From contig OZ020523.1 in NCBI GenBank assembly GCA_963971425.1, positions 10,846,867 through 10,910,866 of the forward strand: 64,000 nt of DNA. Reading direction: 5' to 3'. Shown piece after piece: positions 49,111 through 60,166 of this stretch (the first letter of the stretch is position 1; each line of letters begins with the position of its first letter). A program made the position numbers and the translations under genes. The notes beneath the pieces were generated by a model. It did no database searches, had not been told where the DNA came from, and was given only the letters and a program-made list of their open reading frames with translations. This DNA is from Bryoerythrophyllum caledonicum (Eukaryota; Streptophyta; Bryopsida; Pottiales; Pottiaceae).

Positions 49111-49500
49111 TCTTCTGTGTATTGGAGCTACATAGTGCAATTTTTCTTTCTAATCCACTCCATTTAGTGATGGTGCACAATTTAGCTCTAGTAGAGCTAA
49201 ACTGTGCGTGTTTTCTTTTTAGTTCACTGCACCTAGTGATGGGGCACACATTAGCACTACTGGAGCTAAAGTGTGTGCACACACTCATTTTAGTTCATTG
49301 CACGTAGTGATGGGGCACACCTCTGCTAAAAACCAAGCTGATGAATGTGCAATGTGTATTTCCATTTCTTCAAACAATCATTTTGAACTCCGTACTTCTC
49401 TTTATGGTTAAGTATTTCACAAGGTGAAATAAAAATCTTTTGAATTTTAAAAGGATTTTCAAATTATGTAGACCAAACCTCCAATAGTAATATTAAAAAG
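49111..49500. repeat. 3'-type palindrome block, second copy, with homologous flank
   Basis: Two palindromes (GCACAATTTAGCTCTAG... at 49174 and a degenerate one at 49244), 70 bp apart with the conserved AGTTCACTGCACCTAGTGAT spacer. The following 49330-49490 (TGTGCAATGTGTATT, TTTCACAAGGTGAAAT, CTTTTGAATTTTAAAAGG) aligns by eye with 55500-55620. Confidence 0.7.
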
Positions 49501-50688
49501 CAAAAAAATATGACGATCTCCTAGTCTTCAGTGGATATGAAATCTAAGTATTTCTCGTACCCTAAATCAATAATATTTGACAATGTGTGAAAATGTATGA
49601 ATTGGGATATAATCTTATTTTTCACTAGAAAAATAACATGTTTTTCCACAATATCAAACGTTCTAATATTACTTCTATGTATTGAAAATATCACATTCCA
49701 TAGTGTGTCATAGCAAAAGGTTTTTAAGTTGCTCGACGTGCCGGCAATGAAGAAGTTCCTCTTCTGGCTAGCATAACTTTTATTGAAGACGTTCAATGAG
49801 AAAATAAATTACTTAGAAATATGCCTCATGACTTCTATCATCCTTCTACAAAATTTTGAGAATTTGAAATATAATTTGCGACCAATGGAACGTGCTCATA
49901 AACTAATTATTCTTTTTTGCATGTATAAAATTTAAAATTACTTACATTATGATCATTAAATTATGCTTGATGCACTAAGTGATACACTTTGTATTAGTTA
50001 TATTTTATATTTTGATTATCCTTTTTTTCTCATGAAGAGGTTATTCCATTTCTTGTTTAAATCTTTTAATATTGTTCCACTCTCTATGTTTTTCAAATGA
50101 CAAAGTCATTAATTTCACGTCAAAACATGAAATAAATTGTGTATGGTCAAGAATTCCTCCATCTTTCATGTCATGCTTAGATTGTCACACCCTAAATTCA
50201 TGATAATACAATTTGAACTAAAGAATAAGATGTTTTAATCCAACTATTAGTTTGCGCACATTTTCGCCGTTCAGTCTTTGAGTACTTAGTGGATAGTAAC
50301 CAATTTCAATTCCAAATCCAGACCATGGGGACACTTGGGATTCTTGCAAAAGAATAAACATTCTAAATTGATTACAAAATAGTAACATTATGCACTTTTT
50401 AAAAACCCCAAAGAAATGATGTCCAAAGCATTTTTGAATACATAATTTTTTGCTCAAAATACACGTGCACATACAATATGTTTTTTTTGTTTTTTTTAAT
50501 GTGACTCGTTCGTTAAGGTCTTTTCTTTCAACTTTATAGATAAGTCCTATTTGGATTGTAATACAAATTCTTTCTAATCATCTCAATATCTTCTCTACAT
50601 TTCCCTATACCTTAGTTGAATTGTCAACATCCGGAATATTCAAAGTATCAGTAAATTGAAATGAAATATCATCACAAGGATAATACCT
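49501..50688. other. AT-rich intergenic DNA
   Basis: Short minus-strand frames exist (49521-49796, 50218-50472) but show no domain or coding signature. Confidence 0.5.
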
Positions 50689-50775
50689 AAACCAAGGATC
50701 CTAAACCCTAAACCCTAAATTCCAAACCCTAAACCCTAAACCTAACCCTAACCCTGCGTGTTACCCTAACCCTGA
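50689..50775. repeat. Interstitial telomere-like repeat
   Basis: About seven units of CCCTAAA, partly degenerate and grading into CCCTAA near CTAACCCTAACCCTG. CCCTAAA is the plant-type telomere word. Confidence 0.85.
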
Positions 50776-51396
50776 ATCCCACAGTTATGTGTATATTACT
50801 CGCATGTGCGAGTATATTCGAGGTTTGTACTCTTCCTTATTTTAGTCGACCTAGAAATAGTGGATTCAGTTTCCCGCTGAGATTTAAAATTTGCACTTTT
50901 TATGGAGCTGTGGAAAAGTTTCTTCCCGCCAATTCTAAAGTCGTAGCCCGGAATGGAAACGGTCGTGTTACTGTGAGTGACCTCGCCGAACCTCGGCCAA
51001 TTTTCTCATTTTTTCCTTCTCAGTTTGGTTGATGTGCAAGGGTGGTGGGTGGGAGGCTTGGAGGTGGTACAATTGTGGGAGGTTGAGGAGTGCAACATCT
51101 ATAGGTTGCGCACGGTTGAGCAGGGCGCTTGCGCGAGGTGGTCACGTTCCGGTTGTCTACTTCATAAGTTACACAATGTATGCTTTTTGCATTCTTCGTG
51201 CACTCTAGCATTTAGGATGTGATAGTGATGCTTATTGCTCTACTTCCTGTTGCTACTGTGATTTTGAAGCGTCACTGCGACTATCTAGATGACTAACGCA
51301 AAGATTTGGGCTCTAGTATACAAAAAGGCAGATCCATTGGCTGAAGAGTTTGTCTGTACAAAGCCGGGAAATGACGCCGAGAATCACGGAAGGTCA
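50776..51396. other. Region between telomere-like block and palindrome array
   Basis: Mixed composition with short open frames and no recognised gene. It could be the 5' non-coding part of the DUF7869-type element. Confidence 0.35.
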
Positions 51397-52075
51397 TGTA
51401 AGCTCGACTCGAGCTAAGTTGTCATTCCATAATACTAAAGACAGTTTAGCTCGACTCGAGCTAAACTGTCAGCCCAACTTAATGACGACAGTTTAGCTCG
51501 ACTCGAGCTAAACTGTCAGCCGAACTTGTTTACGGCAATTTAGCTCGAGTCGAGCTAAACTGTCAGCCCATCTTATGAACGACAGTTTAGCTCGAGTCGA
51601 GCTAAACTATCGTTCGTAATATGGTAAGACTGTTTAGCTCGAGTCGAGCTAAATTGTCGTTCGTAATATGGTAAGACTGTTTAGCTCGACTCGAGCTAAA
51701 CTATCGTTCTATATTGATAACGGCAGTTTAGCTCGTCTCGAGCTAAACCGTCATACCTTATTTCCAACGACAATTTAGCTTGAGTCGAGCTAAACTGTCG
51801 TACCTTATTTACTACGTCAGTTTACCTCGAGTCGAGATAAATTGTCATACTATCTAATAGTCAACATTTCAGGTCGGGTCAGGCTAAAATATCATTGTCA
51901 TGGGTGTGATTATTTCATTTTCGCATTAAATCTGATCGCATGAAATTTCATTCTTGTCATATAATACCATATAAGTTTACCTCGAATCGAGCTAAATTTG
52001 CCTGTTCTACAATGTTGATTCAGTTGAATGCAAGTTATTTTCAAACGCGAGACCTTACCTCGATTCGAGCTAAAT
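51397..52075. repeat. Palindrome array at exact 47-bp spacing, upstream of DUF7869-type copy 1
   Basis: Eleven palindromes of arm TTTAGCTCGA, one central base and the reverse-complement arm are centred at 51408, 51455, 51502, 51549, 51596, 51643, 51690, 51737, 51784, 51831 and 51878. Every interval is 47 bp. Many arms extend by ACAG/CTGT, giving a 29-bp palindrome and 18-bp variable spacers. The central base is C or G in different units. Two outlying members are centred at 51986 and 52064. The array ends 100 bp before the ATG of the downstream gene. Confidence 0.97.
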
Positions 52076-52175
52076 TACCCACTTCATATGCTTCTTCATT
52101 GATGTCCATTCTTACAAGTTATTCTCCCATACTTATTGGAAGGATTATCTAATACTTATCTCATTAGAATGCCGG

Positions 52176-54903
52176 ATGTCGTCTTCGGAGGACGACGATG
52201 TTCATGTTGATGCTCACGTGAACCCAGACCTTCCTAAGTTTGATGTTATTCCTCGCCGTCTCTGGGTCGGGATGACTGTTTCGCTTCACAATGGTTCGGG
52301 TGTTCGCGTTGCGGAGGGGTTGGTTCGCAATGTCCGATCTAGTGCAATACTAGGTTCCTCTAGTCCTTTTGGGGATTCGAATGTTGTGGTACAGGTGTCC
52401 AGTACTTTTGTTCAGGAGGAAGCTCTTGATGAATGGAGGTACTCGTTTAAGTCCTCTCCAATTCAACAAGTCTTCTTAAACGGTGTGAGTCTCTTCCATC
52501 ATTGCGTTAGGGACGTTTACAATGTCTGGTTGCTTGAGCGTAACAGATCTCTAGGTGGGAGCTCCCGTTTGTACGACAATTCCTCAAGGACTACACGTTC
52601 AACAGTGTCCAGGAATGTTGATATATTCATGACCCCTCATTCCATTAACGGAGTTGCGAGCAATAGTTGTTGCATTCAAAATTGTGTTCAACACTACCCT
52701 AGTGGTAAAATAAAAGCCCTCCGGGCGCGCTTGTACAATGAGACCATCGTGCAGTTCAGAAATCATATCAAACTTGATGTTCACAGACAGTTTCATAGAA
52801 ACGCTGCGGATAGGAAGGTTGTGACCCTAGAGGGTGTGGACGTTTGTGCCCATGCCTGGATGAAAATCATGGGTGTAAGTTCGAGTACTTTCTATCGGAA
52901 TGCGAAGGACACTGTCGCTGGTCATGCGGCTCAACACCATGGGAATACCGGTTTGCGTAAGCCTAGAGGTCATACGGTGGTGGCTACTGCCGCTCTTGGA
53001 GCCATCCTCGATAGACATACCGACCACATGCGTCACAAGTCTCGTGTTCTTCCATCTGGGGAGAAGGCTATGGCAAAGGTCCTACTTGCAAGTTTTATAT
53101 GGAAAGATCAGATACCGCTTCTTGATGATCATCTCGCTGATTGTGGATTGCCGCCAATCTCAACCTCAAGCTTGAATAAGATTTGGCGAGTGAGCTTCCC
53201 TGAGTACTATGCCAAGAAAGGTGGAGACAACTTTGCCTGTTGTTCTACGTGTGACAAATACCAGGATCAGAAGAAGCTTACTCAACCTGGAACACAAGCA
53301 TCTCTGCTATGGCAAAAGAAGATGCATGTTCACATCAATTTTGCTTTCGCACATCGGGACTTGTACTACCTGAACCGATTTCGATCAAAGTCGTCGCCCT
53401 AGGAGGTTCTAACCATCATGCATGATAAGATGGATTGCTCAAAGACCGCCTCCTCGGTTTTTTCACATAAAACAAAGCACTTAGATGGGCTCATTGAAGT
53501 TGCCTCTTGCAGTCACAGGCATGCTTGCCCATGGACATGTGGACCAACGTTACGCCCATTACGGCCTTGATTTATACTCCCATGATGCCAATTACACGGT
53601 CGGGTCGTTCGCAAAACTATTGCGTGACCTGGAGGCGCCTCCGAAGTCATCGTCCCGGCAACTCTTTCCAGAATCTAGTTTTCATCCATTGTATGCGGCG
53701 GTATTACGGGGTGCAGAGATGTGTTTGGATCCATTAGGGTAGATTCCAGATATCCCAGTTCCTGGAAGGCCTTTGCCACCAATATTGAACGTGCAAATGG
53801 ACAATGCTGTTGGTGATAACAAAAATAGATTTGTTTTATGTTTTTGGTCTCTTCTTGTTGGAAAACGCATCTTCCGCGAGGTATATGTTAATTTCATACT
53901 AGTTGGTCATACACATGATGATATAGATGCATTATTTGGATGTTGGAGTATGGCATTGAGGAAGGAGAGTTTTCCAACCATTCCTTTGCCCATGAGGTCG
54001 TTCATGAAAAATGAGAGTGTTCCCACAATCCCGCATCTCATCCAAGAGGTTCCTGACTTTAAGAAGTTCATTGGGGATATGATTGCGGACGGTGATGAAG
54101 CTTTGCAGGGTCATACGAAGGCTCATCAGTTCAAGTTTTATGTGGACTCAAGTGGTTGTCCGGTAATGAAGTATAAAATCCTTTGTCATGATGAAGATTG
54201 GCTTCCTAATCGAGGAGAAGGTAGTGGCATCAAATTGTGGAAGGAGGATTCTGAAGGAAGGTCTTTATGGCCTCATGGAGAACGTGATGCATTGAAGCCT
54301 TCTATGATGCAGCATCTCCATGAGGTGGTGAAGGGACTTTCAGGATTCATTGATCACTGGGAGCAATCATCGCGGGAGTCTGTTGAAGCTAGATCACGTT
54401 TTGAGCCGCTATCGTATCATTGGCGCAATGTTAGAGATGCTCTGACACTTCCAATGGATATGCCGATATCATTAGAAGACGGCTTTTGGCCAACGACGCG
54501 AATTGCCCATGCCATTGAAGATGAGTTCTCAGCGGAGGGTGAGGTTCGCGAGGAGTACGATGAAGATGAACATTTTGTTGGCCAGAGACACGATCGTCCA
54601 CCTCCTTCTTTTAAAGTTGGTCGTGATCTTTTTGTTGGCTATTTTGTTGCATTGCGGCCTTGTGATGGAGACGAGCGCCCATTTTGGATTGCTCAAGCAA
54701 TTTCAGATCCTAATTCTAACCCGGATATGCCAAACACCGTGCGTATCCAATTCTACCGCCCTATATCGCGCGATCGGGATGTTCTGAAGTTCTATAAAGA
54801 TTGGGATACTGATTGCAACCTTCGCTGGACAATTGAAAAGGGGATAGCCATAACGTGGGAGGATACCGATTCAATCTTGACAGCCTGGAAACCTAGGTCT
54901 TGA
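52176..54903 (+). pseudogene. DUF7869-type transposase-like protein, copy 1 (two stops, one frameshift)
   Basis: The frame starts at ATG 52176. In order: an N-terminal domain (LWVGMTVSLHNGSG); a middle domain with KVVTLEGVDVCAHAW and TFYRNAKD; a Cys/His region (CCSTCDKYQDQ ... LLWQKKMHVHINF); then the catalytic-looking core. TAG at 53400-53402 interrupts, followed in frame by IMHDKMDCSKT; a one-base shift near 53485 leads to LAVTGMLAHGHVDQRYAHY; a second TAG lies at 53740-53742; then 53773-54903 gives LNVQMDNAVGDNKNR and VGHTHDDIDALFG. The HDKMD, QMDN..NKNR and GHTHDDID blocks are what I know from proteins named DUF7869, widespread in plants, oomycetes and animals. Their spaced acidic residues suggest an RNase H/DDE-like transposase, which is inference. 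A C-terminal domain with WIAQAISDPNS follows. Both stops could be CAG-to-TAG changes. Confidence 0.75.
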
Positions 54904-55315
54904 AAGAGGGATGGAGGTCACGTGCAAGATTCAACTACAAAAATTCCGAAGGGGCAAGTAGTGATTATCAAGGCCTCCTTGGAAGCACTTGCCAGGTCCG
55001 AATCGTAATAGACTTAGATAGATGGACTTTCATTTTCCTAGATTTTGGATTCTGATGCGTAATACTTCATGTAGTATGGTTAGATCCATTGGTGCTGAGA
55101 TTATAGATATTTGTATTTGATTACACTCTATATGACTATAATATGTGATGCCAATGATTGCTATGAAATATTCTCTCCATTGTTTTTGCGTATCGGTGAT
55201 AATTTGCAGTATGTTTTATTTTCTTTTTAAAATAACAATGTGGTAAATTGCTTCTAATCTTGAAACCAATAATACTAGTAATTGCCTTCATGGTGAATGA
55301 TAGAAAGTAAATGTT
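54904..55315. other. 3' flank of DUF7869-type copy 1
   Basis: AT-rich, no gene. It leads into the 3' palindrome block. Confidence 0.5.
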
Positions 55316-55500
55316 GGTTCGCACTTTAGCTCTAGTGGAGCTAAAGTGTGAGCAAATCTTCTTATTTAGTTCACTGTACTTAGTAATGGTGCGCACTTTA
55401 GGTCAAGTGGAGCTAAAGTGTGTGGAATTGCCTTTTTGAGTTCATTGCACCTCTAAGTGATGGGGACACTTTAGTTTGAAGAGAGCCAGTGTGTGTGCAA
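55316..55500. repeat. 3'-type palindrome block, third copy, downstream of DUF7869-type copy 1
   Basis: CACTTTAGCTC, TAGTG, GAGCTAAAGTG at 55322-55348; a second member at 55394-55420; a degenerate third near 55468. The spacers contain AGTTCACTGTACTTAGTAATGG-like sequence, as at 47.6 and 49.2 kb. Confidence 0.85.
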
Positions 55501-57021
55501 TTTTTTTTCGACTTTTGAGCACCATCATTTGAAACTCGTTATATATATTTTTAGCCAATGTGTATTCCACAAGGTGAATTGAAATTCTTTTAAATCAAAA
55601 AAGGCTCATCAAAATGTGTTTAGCTAATTCTCTTACAAGTGGATATTTGTCCGTCATTTAGCTCACTTTTAGCTAAATTGGAGCATGGAGTTAATCTGGG
55701 TTAGTAGGATCAAGTATGAATATTTAGCTATTCATATTCAATTAACACATGTGGTATAAAAGAAGTGTCGACTAATGTGTTCTTCTTTTCAATATTATAG
55801 TTAGATTCGTAATGTATTGTCATCCGTAGTACTTATTTTTCTAGGGGTTTTTGTAGTGAACATTACCTCCCAATTTAACCCCTAAAGGACCAGAGTCTCC
55901 TTCGGGGGGATTCCTTGATTTTTGGGCAGGTTCCTAAAATTCGAAAAAAATCAATTTTCTCTGAAATTTTTATTCTAGATTGCCTTTGATAAGAGCTTCG
56001 TGGACATATTTTTATTTGATTTTTTGGATTTGTGGTTTGAAAGTTAGTATCACTTATAGTTTTTGAGGGAAATTGTCAAGGCACTTTAGGGGTTAATGGA
56101 AACTCATATCCCTCCATATTGTAGAGTTTAGATGTGCACTTTAGCTCATATGATCTACATGTGTTAATTTGGGAGTCGCTAAATCTCCCAATATAACGAA
56201 TATGGTGTTCAAGGATTCAACTTGTTCTTGATGTACTTCCCGCTTTCTTTAGATCAAGAAGAGGTTGCTCTGCTTTTAGTGTTCAAGCATTATGAGTTCA
56301 TTTCCAACAGAGTTAGAGTCTGAGAGCGTTGTATTTTCCCAAGAACTGAGAGCATTGTGTTTGTTTTGAAGACACTTGGAGTATGAGAGCGTCAATAATG
56401 CGGTATCGTCTTTGTGTTTAGTCGAGCTTGGGCTTCACCTACTTCAACACTTCTTCGTCATGTTCTGTCGAGCTTAGGCAGCGAGCTTTAAGCTGTAAGC
56501 TCATCTTAACCTTCACGTCAATGTGAGCGTCACATTCACGTCGATTTGAGCTTCTCATTTGTGTCGATCTCAACTTCACCTTCAGGTCAGTCTGAGCTTC
56601 ACCTTCAAGTTGATCGAGCGCTTCATTGCTGCCCTGCTACCAGTATTAATCCACATCTCTCCAGTTCCATCACAATCTACAGTATTGTCTCCTTCCTCCA
56701 CTTTGTACGCATTGGGGTTTTGAAATATTTTGGAAATGCAAGTGCCGCGGTGGTTTTCAGAGTTGATGCTGTTGTAAGTGAGTCAGAATCATAGATTCTA
56801 AACTAATTTTAATTGTGAAAGTGCTACGGTGGTTTGTAATGTATTTGCTGTTTTAAATTAGTCTATATCATATTCTATAAACTACTCATACTTGTGGTGG
56901 AAACAACTGTTGCCATTGCTTAAATCAACTAGTTCAGTAGCTATTACTTTGTTCTTAAACCTATTTTCCGTACAGTCATGATGATCGTACGATATTGGGT
57001 GGTCCTATGATTATATCGGAT
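55501..57021. other. Intergenic DNA between the two DUF7869-type copies
   Basis: 55500-55620 repeats 49330-49490. Further TTTAGCTCA half-sites occur near 55660 and 56140. From 56400 to 56640 there are many CGAGCTT and CACGTCGAT words. No gene is recognised. Confidence 0.45.
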
Positions 57022-57457
57022 GATCGTAGGATAGTACTATCCTTGAGGATCGGTCAGGGGTCATGTTAAGATCGTATGATCCTACGATCTATTTGGTGGT
57101 GGATGAAAACGGGCTTTGAGTGCAGCCAAGTATTCTAGAAGATTGTAGGATCTTACTATCACCGAGGATCGAACTCGAGTTCTGAAATGATCATAGGATC
57201 TTACGATCTCTTTGGTTCGTTATTGAACGAGGACTGTGGATGTTGCAGATAATCTCGGATGATCGTAGGATCTTACTATCGACTAGGATCATTTAGGAGT
57301 TACCGAACAACCGTAGAATCTTACGATTGCTTTGGTGATACTATGGGGTGATCGCAAAACCTGGGAATCAGGGGTGAGCATGAAATCAGGGTTCATCGTA
57401 GGATCTTACGATCTAGTGTCATCAGGCTTGATCTATAGATTGTTGTCTCTTACGATT
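57022..57457. repeat. Paired palindrome array, upstream of DUF7869-type copy 2
   Basis: The consensus is GATCGTAGGATCTTACGATC. Members start at 57022 and 57070, 57141 and 57189, 57261 and 57309, and 57394 and 57438: pairs 48 bp apart (last pair 44), repeating every 119-120 bp (133 before the last pair). The second member of a pair is usually followed by CTTTGGT. A half-site lies at 56983. The last member ends about 75 bp before the ATG at 57532. A related GATAGGATCCTATGATC copy is at 58933. Confidence 0.9.
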
Positions 57458-57531
57458 TGTTCTTCATCAGGAGAACAAAGAGCAGGGCTGATCGAAGGTT
57501 TATTGGATCCTTTTCTCTCCGGTTGCCTTCA

Positions 57532-59172
57532 ATGTCTTTAAGTTGCGGACCGGACGATAAGTATACTGATTCTGCGAGTGTTAACCCTGATGTTGAAGCC
57601 AATGACGAGCATAACCGATATGAACCGGGCATGAGTGCTATACTTTGCAACCCTGGACATGGCGTTGTTGGACATGCCATTGTCATTGAAGCCGTTCCTA
57701 CTAGGTATTGGCTTGGCGTCGACATTGATCTCACGTTCGCAGAATTGACTCTTCTTCGACCAGTTGAGATACATGCAATGGCGCGAAGTGTACTCATTCA
57801 TCCAATGCAGGAGGGCATCTCTGTCTTGGTTGAATCGATTGGTAGAACAATTCTCTGGGAGACAGGAAGCCTTGTCCTGACTTCGGACTTAGGCAAAACT
57901 TTTGGGTCGACAAACACTCCTCCTTTAGTACCTCAAGGAGAGTGGGTGGGGAAGGTTGTGAAGCGTTTTAACGGTGATGGGGATCTTATGGCCTCTGGTC
58001 GCTTTAATTGCGTCTGTCCGGATGAGCCGTTCAAAAATAGTACTTTGGGGGAGGGGAACATTGGCATCACAGTATTCGACGTTTTCATCGGAGATCCTAC
58101 TGACATCATGAGTCATCGGAGGTGGCCAATTTCCGACTATGCATTCGAAGGAGGACATAGTCTTAGGCTCTTAGCGATATGCTCGACCATTTCAATCGTC
58201 TTCATGAAGCACCGGAAGCGAATGCGCACCTTGGTGGCCGCCCAAAAGCACCATACCGGTTTGTTTGTCGCAAGAAGCAGACTGATGAGAAGCTCAACCC
58301 GTTCGCTAAGAAGACTATGCCGGAAGAGATTCAAGTAGTGAGTTCGCAATCATGTTGTTTTGACGAATGCGTGCTCTTAATCAGGCCCTAGGATACCCTT
58401 TTCATTCGCCAGAAGTTTTGGCTGAAGGACTTTGACGGGATTATGCAAGGTCTGTGGGTGGACAATTACGTTATATGGGCAACAATCGGAAACGAAAGTA
58501 TGTCACTTTACTAGGTCAGAATATCTGCGCTACAGCGTGGTACAAAATCCATGGCATACCGAAATCAACGTTTCATGAATATATGGACCAGTACAAGAAG
58601 GGCATCGTTTCCTCTACGTACGGAAACAAAGACGTTAAACGACCCCGCCTTGAAACGGTGCAAGCACTTGGTTCGATTATGGCTATCATCAATGAGAGTA
58701 CTGATCACATGCCCAATCAGATGAGGTTGACAGTACGAGGGCGGATGGACACTCTAAAGTTTATGCCCTCTGGACATAGTTGGAAGAAGATCCAGGCTCA
58801 CGCCACAGGGGTATTACTGTACATAGTACACCACATGAACCACTTATCTCCATTCACGAGTACTTTAAGCACCTCATGGTTACGATAATTACCTAAAAGA
58901 CCCTCTATCTTTGCTCTATACACCTAGTTCAAGATAGGATCCTATGATCCCCAAGGGTATGCTAGAATCTTGCAGTCCTCCCATTTTGTGGTTATTTTCA
59001 ATCTTATTTAAGTTCAATTCTCACTGGGCACTCACCTGACGCACTCAACGTTTTGACTCATTTGCAGAGGAATCTACAATGCGGGTTGCCCGCGGTTTTG
59101 CAATCTGCTATTAGTAAAATGAGGAGGGAGCACTTCAACAATGTTGCGGTTAAACCCGGGGAATGCTATTTT
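57532..59172 (+). pseudogene. DUF7869-type protein, copy 2, 5' fragment
   Basis: Starts MSLSCGPDDKYTDSASV. An extra N-terminal domain (SAILCNPGHGVVGHA) precedes a region aligned to copy 1 (EWVGKVVKRFNGDGDL against LWVGMTVSLHNGSG). The frame shifts near 58175 (to LDHFNRLHEAPEANAHL) and again before 58454, where RKYVTLLGQNICATAWYKI and TFHEYMDQYKKG match KVVTLEGVDVCAHAWMKI and TFYRNAKD of copy 1. After a stop at 58888, a block at 59068-59172 preceded by TTTGCAG reads CGLPAVLQSAISKMRREHF, matching CGLPPISTSSLNKIWRVSF; it may be a second exon. Homology ends abruptly at 59172, so the catalytic-looking core is absent. It is not functional. Confidence 0.65.
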
Positions 59173-59208
59173 GTGAGCAGTGAGCGGTGAGCGGTGAGCA
59201 GTGAGCAG
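59173..59208. repeat. GTGAGCR heptamer tandem repeat
   Basis: Five units of GTGAGCA or GTGAGCG, located exactly where homology of the DUF7869-type copy 2 ends. Confidence 0.8.
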
Positions 59209-59489
59209 AAATATCTCCCTTTGTGAGTAGGAAAAAATGAGTTTTAAAACAAGTTTGTGTGCTTAAGACATTTTTTTTAGCTCACAAAAGGGCCTATGGC
59301 TGTGGATTATTTTACACTATAATGATAGTGTTGGATAAAAAAAAGGATAACTTGCTCTAGTTTCAGAAAATACCCTATGGCCGTGGATGAAAGGCCTCGC
59401 ATTCTCATTATTATAGAAATCTCAGATTTTGTGTGTTAGCATGATGTATAGTGCAGGGTTACCAATCCGACGTCCTTGGGAGTCTGAGA

Positions 59490-60010
59490 GCATCCTAGGG
59501 CGTCCTAGGACGAGGACGTCCTGACGTCACGTCGGACGCAGCGTCCGGGGGGGGGAAATGCATTTACGGAAGGCCGTAGTAAGTTTTCTAGACCGTCAGA
59601 TTCGACGAAGTGCCACGCGGCGAGATCTTAGCCGTCGAAATGCGTCAGGTCGTCTGATCTGACCCTACCATCGGAGAGATCGGACAGCACCTCGGCCGTC
59701 CGCGTGATCGGACGGCCGATGGACAGATCGTACGGCCCTGATTTGATCGCGGGGGTGCACGACGGCCGTCCGATTAGGCCGACGGCTTTAGGGCTGTCCG
59801 ATCGGGCGGCACCTCGGCCGTCCGCGTGATCGGACGGCCGATGGACAGATCGTACGGCCCTGATTTGATCGCGGGGGTGCACGACGGCCGTCCGATTAGG
59901 CCGACGGCTTTAGGGCCGTCCGATCGGGCGGCCGACCAATCGGTGGACGGCCACCCAATCGGACGGCCGTGGTGGCGGTCGGCCTCATGGCCGTCCGCCA
60001 CCCTATGAAA
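59490..60010. repeat. GC-rich CGGCCGTCC palindromes with a 122-bp tandem duplication
   Basis: CGGCCGTCC (59693-59701), loop GCGTGATC, GGACGGCCG (59710-59718). The 122-bp unit starting GCACCTCGGCCGTCC is at 59687 and again at 59809, nearly identical. Further GACGGCCGTCCGATTAGG and GGCCGTCCGATCGGGCGG blocks follow up to 60010. The segment is sharply GC-rich against AT-rich surroundings and lies about 470 bp upstream of the kinase start codon. Confidence 0.85.
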
Positions 60011-60166
60011 GGCCGTCCGCCAACCTCTCTCTTTCACTTTTTCCTTCCCCTCTCGAAATATATTTTTGAGTGGATGCGGAGTGGCTTTGCCTGGCATTTT
60101 TCCATCCATTGGCTCCTCATCTTTGGGAGGGAGAAAGTGATTCACATTGGGGGGGAGTTTTTGCGG

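Noticed and set aside
49521-49796. Minus-strand 91-residue frame
   Set aside because: AT-rich, no domain, no promoter or splice context.
51397-52075. CRISPR array
   Set aside because: The repeats are palindromic with regular spacers, but the DNA is plant nuclear (introns, plant telomere words, plant transposons), no cas genes are present, and adjacent spacers are partly repeated. It is treated as an element-specific palindrome array.
56546-56794. 82-residue plus-strand frame near GTCGAT-rich words
   Set aside because: Ser-rich low complexity with no recognised motif; it may be 5' non-coding DNA of copy 2.
57450-57797. Minus-strand frames opposite the DUF7869-type copy 2
   Set aside because: They are shadows of the plus-strand frame, which aligns to copy 1.
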